A stretch of DNA of 64,000 nucleotides from Aliivibrio salmonicida LFI1238 (lineage in GTDB: Bacteria; Pseudomonadota; Gammaproteobacteria; Enterobacterales; Vibrionaceae): assembly GCF_000196495.1 (NCBI RefSeq), contig NC_011312.1, forward strand, positions 558,001 through 622,000, given 5' to 3'. Positions 1 through 8,762 of the stretch are shown here, one piece after another (the stretch's first letter is position 1; each line of letters starts with the position of its first letter). The notes under the pieces were generated by a model. The model worked only from the letters and a program-made list of their open reading frames with translations. It was not told the origin of the DNA and ran no database searches. A program made the translations under genes and the position numbers.

Positions 1-1013
1 GCTTCTTGCAAATTCGTACGAATAAATTGTCCATCAGGACTGTTGCCTAAGCCTTTTCCTAATGCCGCATATTCTGCATTTACTTTTAAGCGAGGGACAC
101 TGTCTGGGTTTATAGTGACGACCCATTTTCCATTATGCTTAAAGACAGAAACATCAGGAATAACATACTCAGTATCAGTATCGATGACTCGGTTGCCTGG
201 GCGAGGGTCCAATTGATGGATAAGCATCATCACTTGTTTTAAATCGTACTCTTTTAGCTTAGTCTCTTTTGCTAACTGTCGGTAGTCACGATTACCTAAT
301 AAATTAATATGCTTTGTTAAGATTAATTGAGTTTCTGGTAGCCAAGGGGTATCTACTGGATAGGTCGCTAATTGGATCATTAAACATTCAGCGAGATCTC
401 GAGAAGCGACGCCGAGAGGGTCAAAATGTTGAATACGTTTGAGAACGGCTTCAACTTCATCGAGCTCGACTTCTTCATTTCCAATGCTTTCGAGTACGTC
501 ATCTAAACTAATGGTTAGATAACCATATTCATCTAATGACTCAATAATGGTGGTGGCGATAGCGCGATCGACTTCCGTAAATGGAGTTAGTTCTGCTTGC
601 CACATTAAATAATCTTGCAAACTTTCGGTGGTTTCACCTTGGTATAATGGGGTGTCATCATCAATCGCTAATCCAGTACTGCCACTGTTTGCACTGTAAA
701 CATCATCCCAACTAGCATCCATCTCTAATTCTTCAGAAATATTATTGCTATCAATGACATCACTGCTGTCAGTGACAGAGGGTTCTTGTTCTGCTGTGGC
801 GGTTTCTTTTTCTGGTGTAGGTTCAGGAGACAGTAAACTTTCAGGCGTGCTTAATTGCTCTTCTTCGACATCAAGAAGAGGGTTAGAGTCGAGAGCTTCT
901 TGAATCTCTTGCTGCAGGTCAAGTGTCGATAATTGCAATAATCGAATGGCTTGCTGCAACTGAGGAGTCATTGCAAGCTGTTGGCCCATTTTTAGCTGAA
1001 GAGATGCTTTCAT
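1..1013 (-). CDS. rpoN: RNA polymerase sigma-54 factor RpoN (3' end cut by window edge)
   Basis: Alternative sigma factor that binds core RNA polymerase and recognises -24/-12 promoters, which need an AAA+ activator to open. About 337 N-terminal residues are visible. They begin with the glutamine- and leucine-rich activator-interacting region (MKASLQLKMGQQLAMTPQLQ), followed by an acidic linker rich in E, D and S (about residues 50-110) and then the core-binding region. The C-terminal HTH and RpoN box lie beyond the left edge. It is the last visible gene of the minus-strand kdsD-kdsC-lptC-lptA-lptB-rpoN series, 26 bp after lptB, as in other gammaproteobacteria. The partial state is an edge effect, not a mutation. 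Confidence 0.95.
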   Translation of the reverse strand, partial: MKASLQLKMGQQLAMTPQLQQAIRLLQLSTLDLQQEIQEALDSNPLLDVEEEQLSTPESLLSPEPTPEKETATAEQEPSVTDSSDVIDSNNISEELEMDASWDDVYSANSGSTGLAIDDDTPLYQGETTESLQDYLMWQAELTPFTEVDRAIATTIIESLDEYGYLTISLDDVLESIGNEEVELDEVEAVLKRIQHFDPLGVASRDLAECLMIQLATYPVDTPWLPETQLILTKHINLLGNRDYRQLAKETKLKEYDLKQVMMLIHQLDPRPGNRVIDTDTEYVIPDVSVFKHNGKWVVTINPDSVPRLKVNAEYAALGKGLGNSPDGQFIRTNLQE

Positions 1014-1039
1014 TATTTAGCGATACCTTTATTAATCCA

Positions 1040-1765
1040 TTACAACTTAAATTGATCACCAAGATAAACGCGTTTTACATGTTCATCATTTAATACGTGT
1101 TCGGGGGTACCATTTGCAATCATATGACCTTGGCTTACGATATAAGCGTGTTCACACACATCGAGAGTTTCACGAACGTTGTGGTCTGTAATTAACACAC
1201 CTAACCCTCGGTCTCTTAAATGTTGAATGATTTTTTTGATGTCGATTACAGAAATAGGATCAACACCGGCAAAAGGTTCATCAAGTAAAATGAACTTTGG
1301 GTTTGCGGCTAATGCACGAGCGATCTCAACTCGACGACGTTCGCCACCAGAAAGAGCCATGCCGTTACTGTTGCGAATGTGCTGAATATTAAATTCATCC
1401 AATAACTCTTCAAGTTTATCTAAGCGTTCTGCTTTAGATAAATCTTTGCGAGTTTGAAGCACTGCCATGATGTTATCGAATACGGACAGTTTTCTAAAAA
1501 TAGACGCTTCTTGAGGTAAATAGCCAATGCCCATTTTTGAACGGTTATGCATTGGTTGAAGTGAAATATCGACACCATCAATAGTGATAGAGCCTTCATC
1601 GCGAGACACTAAACCAACAATCATATAGAAAGACGTTGTTTTACCCGCGCCGTTAGGGCCAAGAAGGCCAACAATTTTCCCTGACTCAACCGTTAGGCTT
1701 ACATCAGATACGACTTTACGGCTGCCGTATGTTTTTGCGAGGTTTTTTGCTTCTAATATGGCCAT
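1040..1765 (-). CDS. lptB: LPS export ABC transporter ATPase LptB
   Basis: Cytoplasmic ATPase that powers extraction of LPS from the inner membrane by LptFG and its push through the LptC-LptA bridge. The 241 residues match the usual length. Walker A is GPNGAGKT (residues 36-43), the ABC signature is LSGGE followed by RRRVEIARAL, and Walker B is FILLDEP followed by the H-loop region of ITDHNV. It starts 2 bp after the lptA stop codon, so translation is probably coupled. Its membrane partners lptF and lptG lie elsewhere in this window (25488-27669). Confidence 0.97.
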   Translation of the reverse strand: MAILEAKNLAKTYGSRKVVSDVSLTVESGKIVGLLGPNGAGKTTSFYMIVGLVSRDEGSITIDGVDISLQPMHNRSKMGIGYLPQEASIFRKLSVFDNIMAVLQTRKDLSKAERLDKLEELLDEFNIQHIRNSNGMALSGGERRRVEIARALAANPKFILLDEPFAGVDPISVIDIKKIIQHLRDRGLGVLITDHNVRETLDVCEHAYIVSQGHMIANGTPEHVLNDEHVKRVYLGDQFKL

Positions 1766-1767
1766 AA

Positions 1768-2268
1768 TTATTGTTTTTTATTCAATTGACTAGGTTGGAG
1801 AATAGTAGTGACTCGTTCGTCTTTACCACCATCCGCAATTAACTTTTGTGTCTTCATATTATAGGTAATCACTTTACCCTGAATAACACTGTCGTCTTGG
1901 GTTAGTTCAGCATTGTCCGTCATTGTTAGAAATTCATTTTCTAGCTCATAACGCAATTTATTTGCTTTCCCTCTCAGTGTTTTACCGTCATCGGTTAATT
2001 GACTAAAACGAGCTGGCTTTCCGTACGCTTCAAGAATTTCTCTGCCTTCTTGGCCTTGAGGACGTATAACAATAAGTTTATCTGCAAATATCTTAATGCT
2101 GCCTTGTTTTAAAGTAACATCACCGTTGAAGGTCACTCTGTTACTTTGCATATCAAAGTTTTGAGTGTCTGAATTAATATGAATCGGTTGTTCTGTATCG
2201 GTGCTTAATGCCCAACTTGAAGAACTGAATAATAAACCGGCAAGTAGACTAACGTGTGAAAGCTTCAT
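1768..2268 (-). CDS. lptA: LPS transport periplasmic protein LptA
   Basis: Periplasmic bridge protein that carries LPS between LptC and LptD. The start at 2268 (MKLSHVSLLAGLL) is preferred because AAGG lies six bases upstream; a start five codons earlier (2283) is open but lacks such a site. This gives 166 residues with a Sec signal peptide ending near SSSWA. The rest is an OstA-type beta-jellyroll (for example VTFNGDVTLKQGSIKIFAD). The gene overlaps the end of lptC by 20 bp on the same strand, which suggests translational coupling. Confidence 0.93.
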   Translation of the reverse strand: MKLSHVSLLAGLLFSSSSWALSTDTEQPIHINSDTQNFDMQSNRVTFNGDVTLKQGSIKIFADKLIVIRPQGQEGREILEAYGKPARFSQLTDDGKTLRGKANKLRYELENEFLTMTDNAELTQDDSVIQGKVITYNMKTQKLIADGGKDERVTTILQPSQLNKKQ

Positions 2269-2812
2269 AGATACCTTGTACATTCTCTAATAGGGTCGTT
2301 TGTTGGCTAGTGAAATTACCTTTCATTCCTACACCAGTAGTTTCGAAAGTTGGGCCAACCAGATTGACGACATCATCTGTCATAAAATCTTTTGTTGTAA
2401 GTTCGATCGTCATGCTGTCAGTTGTCATGGTGTCAAAGGCAGCTTCAGGTAACAGATTTTTGATAATAACGTTTCCTGTTAAATAGAGGGTATGATCTTT
2501 ATTTAGGACACCAACATCCGAAATTATTTCCCACTCTTTTACTTTGCCCTCTTTAAATACAAATAAATGAGGAATGGTAAAATTGGTGTTACCTGTTTGA
2601 GCAAAGCGAGCAAGTGCTTTTGCGTTTATTTGGTAGTTGCGAACGCCATTTTCATCATAGTTATTATTACTGACGTTTTTACCTGTAAAAACAGGTGTTT
2701 GTAGATCAGGGATTACTTGTTGTTCGCTTTTTGCGTATTCATAATACAAGTAATAGCCTGACCAACTTGCGATCAATAACAATAAGGTCATAAAAAGGTG
2801 TTTTAGGGTCAT
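2249..2812 (-). CDS. lptC: LPS export protein LptC
   Basis: Single-pass inner-membrane protein (membrane segment about residues 7-24, LFMTLLLLIASWSGYYLY) whose periplasmic beta-jellyroll receives LPS from LptFG and hands it to LptA. At 187 residues it is of normal size. Its start codon overlaps the kdsC stop as ATGA, and its 3' end overlaps the lptA start region. The position between kdsC and lptA is the standard gammaproteobacterial order and supports a call that sequence similarity alone, weak in this family, would leave less certain. Confidence 0.93.
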   Translation of the reverse strand: MTLKHLFMTLLLLIASWSGYYLYYEYAKSEQQVIPDLQTPVFTGKNVSNNNYDENGVRNYQINAKALARFAQTGNTNFTIPHLFVFKEGKVKEWEIISDVGVLNKDHTLYLTGNVIIKNLLPEAAFDTMTTDSMTIELTTKDFMTDDVVNLVGPTFETTGVGMKGNFTSQQTTLLENVQGIYEAFTR

Positions 2813-3366
2813 ATACTTAAGCCTTTATGTTGCTCTAATTCCCCTTTTGCTTCCAAGATAAGGTCGCTTACTTCACGAACCGCACCGTGACCGCCTTTAA
2901 TGGTGGTCACATAGTTTGCACGTTTAACCAGTAGGGGATGACCATCGGCAACGCAGACTTTAAGTGCCACCTTTTCCATTACAGGCCAATCGATCAGATC
3001 ATCACCGATGTAACCCGTATGTTCAGGTGCTATGTTGAGTTTAGTTAAAATATCTTCATATGCTTGTAATTTATTGTCTTGGCCTTGGTAGATAAGTGAA
3101 ATACCAAGTGCTCTCATTCTATTTTCTACAATTTGAGAGTTGCGTCCTGTAATAATTGCAACTTCAACACCCGCAGACATTAATGATTTAACACCATACC
3201 CATCGCGAGTATGAAAGGTTTTTAATTCTTCACCGTCATTGCCCATATAAACAAGGCCGTCAGAAAAGACACCATCAACATCACAAATGAGCAGTTTTAT
3301 TGTTTTAGCGATAGAGAGGATTGATTCTTCCACTTCACCATAAAGGGTTTCGATCATGGTTGGCAT
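2809..3366 (-). CDS. kdsC: 3-deoxy-D-manno-octulosonate 8-phosphate phosphatase KdsC
   Basis: Cytoplasmic HAD phosphatase that dephosphorylates KDO-8-phosphate to KDO for the LPS inner core. The nucleophile motif DVDGVFSDG (about residues 29-37) and GYIGDDLIDWPVM carry the Mg-binding aspartates, and ITGRNS supplies motif II. It has the small cap-less HAD size (185 residues) of tetrameric KdsC. Start and kdsD stop overlap as TAATG, with GGAG seven bases before the ATG. It acts two steps after KdsD, encoded immediately upstream. Confidence 0.96.
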   Translation of the reverse strand: MPTMIETLYGEVEESILSIAKTIKLLICDVDGVFSDGLVYMGNDGEELKTFHTRDGYGVKSLMSAGVEVAIITGRNSQIVENRMRALGISLIYQGQDNKLQAYEDILTKLNIAPEHTGYIGDDLIDWPVMEKVALKVCVADGHPLLVKRANYVTTIKGGHGAVREVSDLILEAKGELEQHKGLSI

Positions 3367-4340
3367 TACATTACTCCTGCTTTTAGAAGATCATGCATAT
3401 TCAATGCGCCGACTAAGCGATTGTTTTCATCGCATAGCAATAAGCCATTAATTTTTTTATCTTGCATTAGGTTTAGCCCTTCAACAGCCAATAAATTAGG
3501 GCTTGCAACTGAAGGAGTATGAGCCATGACTTCACCAATGGTTTGTGTGTGAATATCAATGCGGTTATCCAGAAGACGACGTAAATCACCATCGGTAAAG
3601 ATACCAATGACTTTTTGGTCTTCATCAACGATAGCGGTCATACCGAGGCCTTTTTCTGAGACTTCTAATAAGGCTGTTTTAATTAATGCGTCTGACGTTA
3701 CCATTGGTAATTCATCGTCTGTATGCATGATATCTGCAAGATGAAGTAATAGCTTACGACCAAGAGCACCACCAGGGTGAGATAGTGCAAAGTCATCAGA
3801 GGTGAATCCACGAGCTTCTAAAAGAGCCATTGCTAATGCATCCCCCATGACTAGCGTTGCTGTTGTGCTAGATGTTGGAGCCAAAGCAAGCGGGCATGCT
3901 TCTTGTGGAACGGTGATGAGTAGATTTACATCTGCCACGTTTGCCATGCTTGAGCTTGATTTGCTTGTCATGGTAATTAACGTAATACCTTGGCGTTTAA
4001 TGACAGGCAGAAGCGCTAATATTTCGGCCGCTTCTCCTGAGTTTGATATAGCCAAAATGACATCCCCTTTTTCTATCATGCCTAAATCGCCATGACTTGC
4101 TTCGCCTGGATGCACAAAGAAAGAGGGAGTACCGGTACTTGCCAATGTAGCTGCTATCTTTTTGCCTATGTGTCCCGATTTCCCCATTCCCATTATAACG
4201 ACTTTACGTTTGCATTCCAGCATTAATTGACATGCTTTAGTAAAATCATCATTGATGTAATTGTTCAGTTGGGTAAGTGCATCAATTTCAATTTGAAGAA
4301 CATTCTTTCCTGCTTTGCAGAAATCAAACTGAGTTGCCAT
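3366..4340 (-). CDS. kdsD: D-arabinose 5-phosphate isomerase KdsD
   Basis: Converts ribulose 5-phosphate to arabinose 5-phosphate, the first committed precursor of KDO. An N-terminal SIS domain (about residues 40-175, with MGMGKSGHIGKK and HPGEASHGDLGMI) is followed by two CBS domains (about 205-324, with FTDGDLRRLLD). At 324 residues it is close to E. coli KdsD (328). AAGGTGG precedes the start. It is the first gene of the minus-strand envelope operon, and a sigma-70-like promoter lies about 65 bp upstream. Confidence 0.96.
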   Translation of the reverse strand: MATQFDFCKAGKNVLQIEIDALTQLNNYINDDFTKACQLMLECKRKVVIMGMGKSGHIGKKIAATLASTGTPSFFVHPGEASHGDLGMIEKGDVILAISNSGEAAEILALLPVIKRQGITLITMTSKSSSSMANVADVNLLITVPQEACPLALAPTSSTTATLVMGDALAMALLEARGFTSDDFALSHPGGALGRKLLLHLADIMHTDDELPMVTSDALIKTALLEVSEKGLGMTAIVDEDQKVIGIFTDGDLRRLLDNRIDIHTQTIGEVMAHTPSVASPNLLAVEGLNLMQDKKINGLLLCDENNRLVGALNMHDLLKAGVM

Positions 4341-4403
4341 CGGGTTACCACCTTTATTTTGGTTATAGCAGATGTATGGTTTAGATGAATAGCGTATACA
4401 ATT

Positions 4404-4431
4404 ATTATGCCATATACCAGAGGTAGTTCAA
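4404..4431 (-). promoter_or_regulatory. Putative sigma-70 promoter for kdsD-kdsC-lptCAB-rpoN
   Basis: On the minus strand TTGAAC (4431-4426) and CATAAT (4409-4404) are separated by 16 bases, about 65 bp before the kdsD ATG. It is a good match by eye to a sigma-70 promoter and is the only clear one in the gap. A sigma-E site could coexist but was not seen. Confidence 0.5.
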
Positions 4432-4463
4432 GGCTGCGGAGGTAGTTATAAGGAGGGGGAGGT

Positions 4464-4523
4464 AAAAAATAGATAGGTAGCTAATTAATAAAGTGTTTTT
4501 TATTAACTAACCTACCTATTTTT
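4464..4523 (-). terminator. Rho-independent terminator of yrbG
   Basis: A long imperfect hairpin whose arms contain AATAGGTAG and CTACCTAT, with a further TTAATAAA/TTTATTAA pairing towards the loop, ends in a T-rich tract on the minus strand. It lies just after the yrbG stop codon and separates yrbG from the kdsD operon. Confidence 0.75.
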
Positions 4524-4543
4524 CTATTAAACGGGGTAGATGA

Positions 4544-5512
4544 TTACATCGTGTAGAAAAGGAATCCTTGATATATAAGGAAACACGTCACTAAAATACC
4601 ACCTTCAATACGGTTAATGCTGCGACTTTTACCCAACGCCATAATAAGAAGTAAAACAGAAACGCCTAACATTACGTAGAAGTCACGGCTCATAATATAT
4701 TCACTGATACTTGATGGGTGTAGAAGTGCAGGGATCCCCATAACGGCAAGAATATTGAATACGTTAGAACCAATAATATTACCAACAGCCATGTCATCTT
4801 CGCCTTTCAATACACCCGCAACAGATGCGGCAAGTTCAGGAAGACTTGTTCCGATAGCAATAATTGTTAAACCAATAACTAAATCACTCATACCAAAATG
4901 TTTTGCAATAATAACCGCGTTATCAATCAGCATATTTGCGCCTAATGGTAACAGTGCAAGGCCAACTACCACCCAGAAAATTGCTTTTCCGTTAGGAACA
5001 CCATCAGGGATCTCTGATTCTTGTTCATTAAGTAGCGTGTCACCATTGGGTTGTTCTTTTCGGCTGATATATAACATCGCAAGAATAAAAGCGATGAAAA
5101 GAGCAACAAGTAAAATGCCTTCATTAAATCCTAGGTAGTTATCATACATGATGCCACCAGCCAGCAATGTTACGATCAACATCAGAGGTAGTTCACGGCG
5201 AATGATGCCAGAGCTAATGGCTAGTGGTTTAATTAAGGCAGTAATACCTAAAATTAATGCGATGTTAGCGATGTTAGAGCCAATGACATTACCAACAGCG
5301 GTATCTGTTTTTCCATCTAAGGCGGCAGCAGCAGAAACCATCATTTCTGGGGCAGATGAACCCATCGCTAATATAGTCATACCAATGACAAGGGGAGAGA
5401 TACCATAGTTCTTCGCTAATGCGGCAGAACCAAATACCAATTTATCGGCGCCCCAAACAAGTAAAGAGAGTCCTACGACAAGAAGTAGAGATGGCATAAG
5501 CAGCTCTGTCAT
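4544..5512 (-). CDS. yrbG: Calcium/sodium antiporter of the CaCA family (YrbG)
   Basis: Inner-membrane cation/Ca2+ exchanger. The 322 residues hold about ten hydrophobic segments and the duplicated alpha repeats typical of CaCA proteins: GSSAPEMMVSAAAALDG with AVGNVIGSNIANI in the first half, and GTSLPELAASVAGVLKG with AVGNIIGSNVFNI in the second. The glycines, acidic residues and asparagines of these repeats form the ion pathway in characterised relatives. It lies between kdsD and the divergent mla operon, as in E. coli, but is set off from kdsD by its own terminator. The transported ion is inferred from the family. Confidence 0.92.
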   Translation of the reverse strand: MTELLMPSLLLVVGLSLLVWGADKLVFGSAALAKNYGISPLVIGMTILAMGSSAPEMMVSAAAALDGKTDTAVGNVIGSNIANIALILGITALIKPLAISSGIIRRELPLMLIVTLLAGGIMYDNYLGFNEGILLVALFIAFILAMLYISRKEQPNGDTLLNEQESEIPDGVPNGKAIFWVVVGLALLPLGANMLIDNAVIIAKHFGMSDLVIGLTIIAIGTSLPELAASVAGVLKGEDDMAVGNIIGSNVFNILAVMGIPALLHPSSISEYIMSRDFYVMLGVSVLLLIMALGKSRSINRIEGGILVTCFLIYQGFLFYTM

Positions 5513-5653
5513 TGTATTAATTTCCTTTTGTAATGATGATTATTATAGTTAACCCCTAATTTTGACGTTTATATGACAAAAAAGAAAGGAAAAAGGTTGT
5601 CTTTAAATGATGGTTTCTAAGTTAGAGGAAAAAATCATAGAGACTATAACCAG

Positions 5654-5682
5654 TTCACGTATACTTCATTAATACGTAGAAT
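5654..5682 (+). promoter_or_regulatory. Putative promoter of the mla operon
   Basis: TTCACG and TAGAAT are separated by 17 bases and lie about 30 bp upstream of the mlaF start. The match to the sigma-70 consensus is moderate. It sits in the 198-bp divergent gap between yrbG and mlaF. Confidence 0.4.
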
Positions 5683-5710
5683 GAATGGTTTTAAATGAAT
5701 AAGTGGTGAT

Positions 5711-6517
5711 ATGGATACACAACCCATTTTAGTAAAAGTAGATAACTTAACCTTTAGACGAGGAAATCGAGTTATTTTTGATGATATTAGTTTGTTTGTT
5801 CCAAAAGGCAAAATAACCGCAATTATGGGGCCTTCTGGAATAGGTAAAACAACGTTGTTGCGCTTGATTGGCGGACAGATTTTACCCGAATCAGGCGATA
5901 TACATTTTGAAGGGTGGAATATTCCTAAGTTGGGACGAAAAGCCCTGTATTTAGCCCGAAAAAAAATGGGGATGCTGTTTCAATCTGGGGCTCTATTTAC
6001 CGACATGAATGTGTTTGATAATGTGGCTTTTCCATTGCGTGAGCATACTCAATTATCAGAAGAGTTTATTCGAACATTGGTGTTATTGAAGTTAGAAGCC
6101 GTGGGTTTACGTGGTGCTTCAGAATTAATGCCAAGCGAATTGTCTGGTGGTATGGCACGTCGTGCTGCATTGGCGCGAGCCATCGCGTTAGATCCTGATT
6201 TGATCATGTACGATGAACCCTTTGTTGGGCAAGATCCCATCACTATGGGGGTTTTGGTTGAGCTAATTCGTAATTTGAATGACGCATTAGGGTTAACTTC
6301 GGTTGTTGTTTCTCATGATGTTCCTGAAGTCATGAGTATTGCTGATCATGTCTATTTATTGGCTAACGGTAAAATTATTGCTCAAGGTTCTCCTTTCGAG
6401 CTAGAAAACAATCCAGACCCTCAAGTACGACAATTTTTAGATGGCCGCTCTGACGGACCCGTTCCTTTTCGCTTTCCGTCGAAACCATTAGTTGAGGAGT
6501 TATTTCCTGGTGAGTAA
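5711..6517 (+). CDS. mlaF: Phospholipid transport ABC ATPase MlaF
   Basis: Cytoplasmic ATPase of the inner-membrane MlaFEDB complex, which moves phospholipid between the inner membrane and the periplasmic carrier MlaC to maintain outer-membrane asymmetry. Walker A is GPSGIGKT (residues 40-47), the signature is LSGGMARRAALARA and Walker B is LIMYDEP. The 268 residues match the family. It is the first gene of a tightly packed operon mlaF-E-D-C-B-ibaG; its last codons overlap the start of mlaE. Confidence 0.97.
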   Translation: MDTQPILVKVDNLTFRRGNRVIFDDISLFVPKGKITAIMGPSGIGKTTLLRLIGGQILPESGDIHFEGWNIPKLGRKALYLARKKMGMLFQSGALFTDMNVFDNVAFPLREHTQLSEEFIRTLVLLKLEAVGLRGASELMPSELSGGMARRAALARAIALDPDLIMYDEPFVGQDPITMGVLVELIRNLNDALGLTSVVVSHDVPEVMSIADHVYLLANGKIIAQGSPFELENNPDPQVRQFLDGRSDGPVPFRFPSKPLVEELFPGE

Positions 6518-7304
6518 TTTCTCTTTAATCTTATTTGTTGAAAATATTGGTAAGCGAGCGCTTTCAACGTGCGAAGCTATTGGTCGAGCGACTTTTATGC
6601 TTTTTGGGGCGATCATTGCAAAGCCTCAACCCGTAAGAATGTTTCCATTGTTATTGCAACAGCTGTATTCAGTCGGTGTGTTATCGCTTGTTATTATCGT
6701 GGTCTCTGGGCTGTTTATCGGCATGGTGATAAGCCTTCAAGGTTATGTGATTTTAGTCGATTACGGTGCAGAAACCAGTCTCGGCCAATTGGTGTCACTT
6801 TCGTTATTACGTGAATTAGGCCCTGTGGTTACCGCACTCTTATTTGCTGGGCGTGCCGGCTCTGCATTAACTGCAGAAATAGGGTTAATGAAAACGACAG
6901 AGCAGTTGTCTAGTATGGAAATGATGGCGATAGATCCTTTGCGTCGTATTATTGCCCCGCGCTTATGGGCGGGTGTTATTTCAATGCCATTACTGGCGAT
7001 GATTTTTATGGCTGTGGGTATATGGGGTGGTCAAATTGTTGGTGTTGAATGGAAAGGTATTGATCACGGAAGCTTTTGGTCAGTAATGCAAGCATCGGTC
7101 GATGTACGCCACGACATTGTTAACAGTTTAATTAAGTGTGTCGTGTTTGCGTTTGTCGTGACATGGATTGCTTTATTTAATGGCTATGATGCGACCCCAA
7201 CATCAGAAGGGATCTCATTAGCAACAACACGAACGGTAGTGCATTCGTCACTGGCGGTATTAGGAATTGATTTTGTGCTTACAGCACTGATGTTTGGGAA
7301 TTAA
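6510..7304 (+). CDS. mlaE: Phospholipid transport permease MlaE
   Basis: Integral membrane permease of the MlaFEDB complex. The preferred start is GTG at 6510, preceded by TTGAGGAG and overlapping the mlaF stop by 8 bp; this gives 264 residues (E. coli 260). The upstream in-frame TTG at 6492 would place the ribosome site inside the gene. Five or so hydrophobic segments are visible, and the family core EIGLMKTTEQLSSMEMM (about residues 125-140) includes the coupling-helix region that contacts MlaF. Confidence 0.95.
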   Translation: MSNFSLILFVENIGKRALSTCEAIGRATFMLFGAIIAKPQPVRMFPLLLQQLYSVGVLSLVIIVVSGLFIGMVISLQGYVILVDYGAETSLGQLVSLSLLRELGPVVTALLFAGRAGSALTAEIGLMKTTEQLSSMEMMAIDPLRRIIAPRLWAGVISMPLLAMIFMAVGIWGGQIVGVEWKGIDHGSFWSVMQASVDVRHDIVNSLIKCVVFAFVVTWIALFNGYDATPTSEGISLATTRTVVHSSLAVLGIDFVLTALMFGN

Positions 7305-7306
7305 TC

Positions 7307-7801
7307 ATGCAGCAAACACGTAAAATAGAATTATTAGTTGGATTTTTTGTTTTGGCTGGCGCGGCAGCGTTATTAATGTTGCTACTAAAAGTGGCCGATG
7401 TTCGTAGTGGTGGCAGTGGAGAGTACTACACTATTAATGCACAGTTCGATAATATCGGCAGCTTAAAGTCTCGCTCACCGGTTAAAATCGGGGGCGTTGT
7501 TGTCGGCCGTGTTTCCGGTATTACATTAGATATCGAAAGCTACTTACCGGTTGTCAGTATGCAAATTGATAAACAATTTGGCCAATTTCCTGAAACTTCT
7601 GCGGCACAAATTTTAACCGCCGGATTAATTGGTGAACAATATGTAGGTATCGTTCCTGGTTTTATTGATGAAGACATTGATATGCTTGGTGAGGGTGACT
7701 ACATTGAAGACACCAAATCAGCATTAGTATTAGAAGATATGATAGGGCAAGTGCTGTATAGCATTGGTGGTGATTCATCAGAAAAAAGTGAGGATAAATA
7801 A
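7307..7801 (+). CDS. mlaD: Phospholipid transport MCE protein MlaD
   Basis: Single-pass membrane protein with one MCE domain; in the complex it forms a periplasmic hexameric ring that passes lipid between MlaE and MlaC. The N-terminal anchor is about residues 8-28 (LLVGFFVLAGAAALLMLLL), followed by the MCE domain with RSPVKIGGVVVGRV and the pore-loop region GLIGEQYVGI. At 164 residues it is slightly shorter than the E. coli protein (183). It starts 2 bp after mlaE and its TAA overlaps the mlaC ATG. Confidence 0.95.
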   Translation: MQQTRKIELLVGFFVLAGAAALLMLLLKVADVRSGGSGEYYTINAQFDNIGSLKSRSPVKIGGVVVGRVSGITLDIESYLPVVSMQIDKQFGQFPETSAAQILTAGLIGEQYVGIVPGFIDEDIDMLGEGDYIEDTKSALVLEDMIGQVLYSIGGDSSEKSEDK

Positions 7802-8442
7802 TGAAGTTAGGGATGAAAATCGTAGGGATCATACTTTCCCTTTTTATTGGTGTCGCTCAAGCTGAACCGATTGATAAAACCAAACCTTATGAAATGATGA
7901 CAAAAGTCTCTGAAGACACTTTTGCTCGATTAAAAGCAGAGCAAGTCGCTATTCAAAAAGATCCCAATATATTAAAAACGGTCGTTGAAGAAGAATTGAT
8001 GCCGTACGTTAATGTAAAGTATGCCGCGTATAAATTACTTGGGCCTCATCTAAAGAAAACCACGGCAGCAGAAAGAGAACAATTTGTGACGGCTTTTCGT
8101 GGCTACCTCGTGTCGTCATACGCTCAAGTATTAACGTTATATACTGATCAAAAAATCGAATTAGAGAAGCCAAAAGCGATTCCTGAAAAAAAATCTATCA
8201 TTAGTGTTCGTGTTGATATTCTTGATTCAGCTCGTCCAACGGTAAAAGTAGATTTTAAATTACGTAAGAATAAGAAAACATCAGAGTGGCAAGCATTTGA
8301 TATGGTAGCGGAAGGCGTGAGCTTATTATCGACAAAGCAATCTGAATGGAGTGCTAAGATTCGTAAAGAAGGCATTGAGTCAGTCAGTAAAGAATTAACC
8401 TCATTAGCCGCTCAACCTATTCGCTTAGAAGGAAGTAAGTAA
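7801..8442 (+). CDS. mlaC: Periplasmic phospholipid-binding protein MlaC
   Basis: Soluble carrier that shuttles phospholipid between the outer-membrane MlaA-porin complex and MlaFEDB. A Sec signal peptide (about residues 1-21, cleaved after GVAQA) precedes the MlaC (Tol_Tol_Ttg2) domain. The total of 213 residues fits the family. One-base overlaps with mlaD and mlaB indicate coupled translation. mlaA is not in this window. Confidence 0.95.
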   Translation: MKLGMKIVGIILSLFIGVAQAEPIDKTKPYEMMTKVSEDTFARLKAEQVAIQKDPNILKTVVEEELMPYVNVKYAAYKLLGPHLKKTTAAEREQFVTAFRGYLVSSYAQVLTLYTDQKIELEKPKAIPEKKSIISVRVDILDSARPTVKVDFKLRKNKKTSEWQAFDMVAEGVSLLSTKQSEWSAKIRKEGIESVSKELTSLAAQPIRLEGSK

Positions 8443-8762
8443 TGAGCGAAATGGATTTATGTGAGGCTAAATCTGATGAAATTAGCTTCAAAGGGACGCT
8501 TGATCGTGAGACTGTGCCTAATCTTTGGAATAAATTGACAGAATGGAAACCTAAACTTGAGCAAGTAAAGGTAGACTTAACTCACGTTAATCGTATTGAC
8601 TCAGCAGGTGTTGTGTTACTTTTACACCTAATAGAGCATGCAAAAAAACAAAACTGTCATATAATGCTTGCTTTCGTCCCTGATCAGCTCATTACTTTAA
8701 TTCAATTAAGTAATGTGGAATCATTGTTTGCTGATCACTTAATAACGCAAAAGGTAGAGTAA
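8442..8762 (+). CDS. mlaB: STAS-domain protein MlaB
   Basis: Small cytoplasmic STAS protein (106 residues) that binds MlaF and is needed for assembly and activity of the transporter. The STAS core is visible as VKVDLTHVNRIDSAGVVLLL, with the conserved DSAG turn where anti-sigma-factor antagonists carry a phosphorylated serine. It overlaps mlaC and ibaG by one base on either side. Confidence 0.92.
   Translation: MSEMDLCEAKSDEISFKGTLDRETVPNLWNKLTEWKPKLEQVKVDLTHVNRIDSAGVVLLLHLIEHAKKQNCHIMLAFVPDQLITLIQLSNVESLFADHLITQKVE

Noticed and set aside
3559..4095. Plus-strand open frames opposite kdsD
   Set aside because: They lack ribosome sites and family-like sequence and mirror the codons of kdsD; the same holds for plus-strand frames opposite yrbG, valS, proC and gshB.
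6569..6814. Alternative open frame inside mlaE
   Set aside because: It is fully inside mlaE, has no ribosome site and resembles no protein I know.
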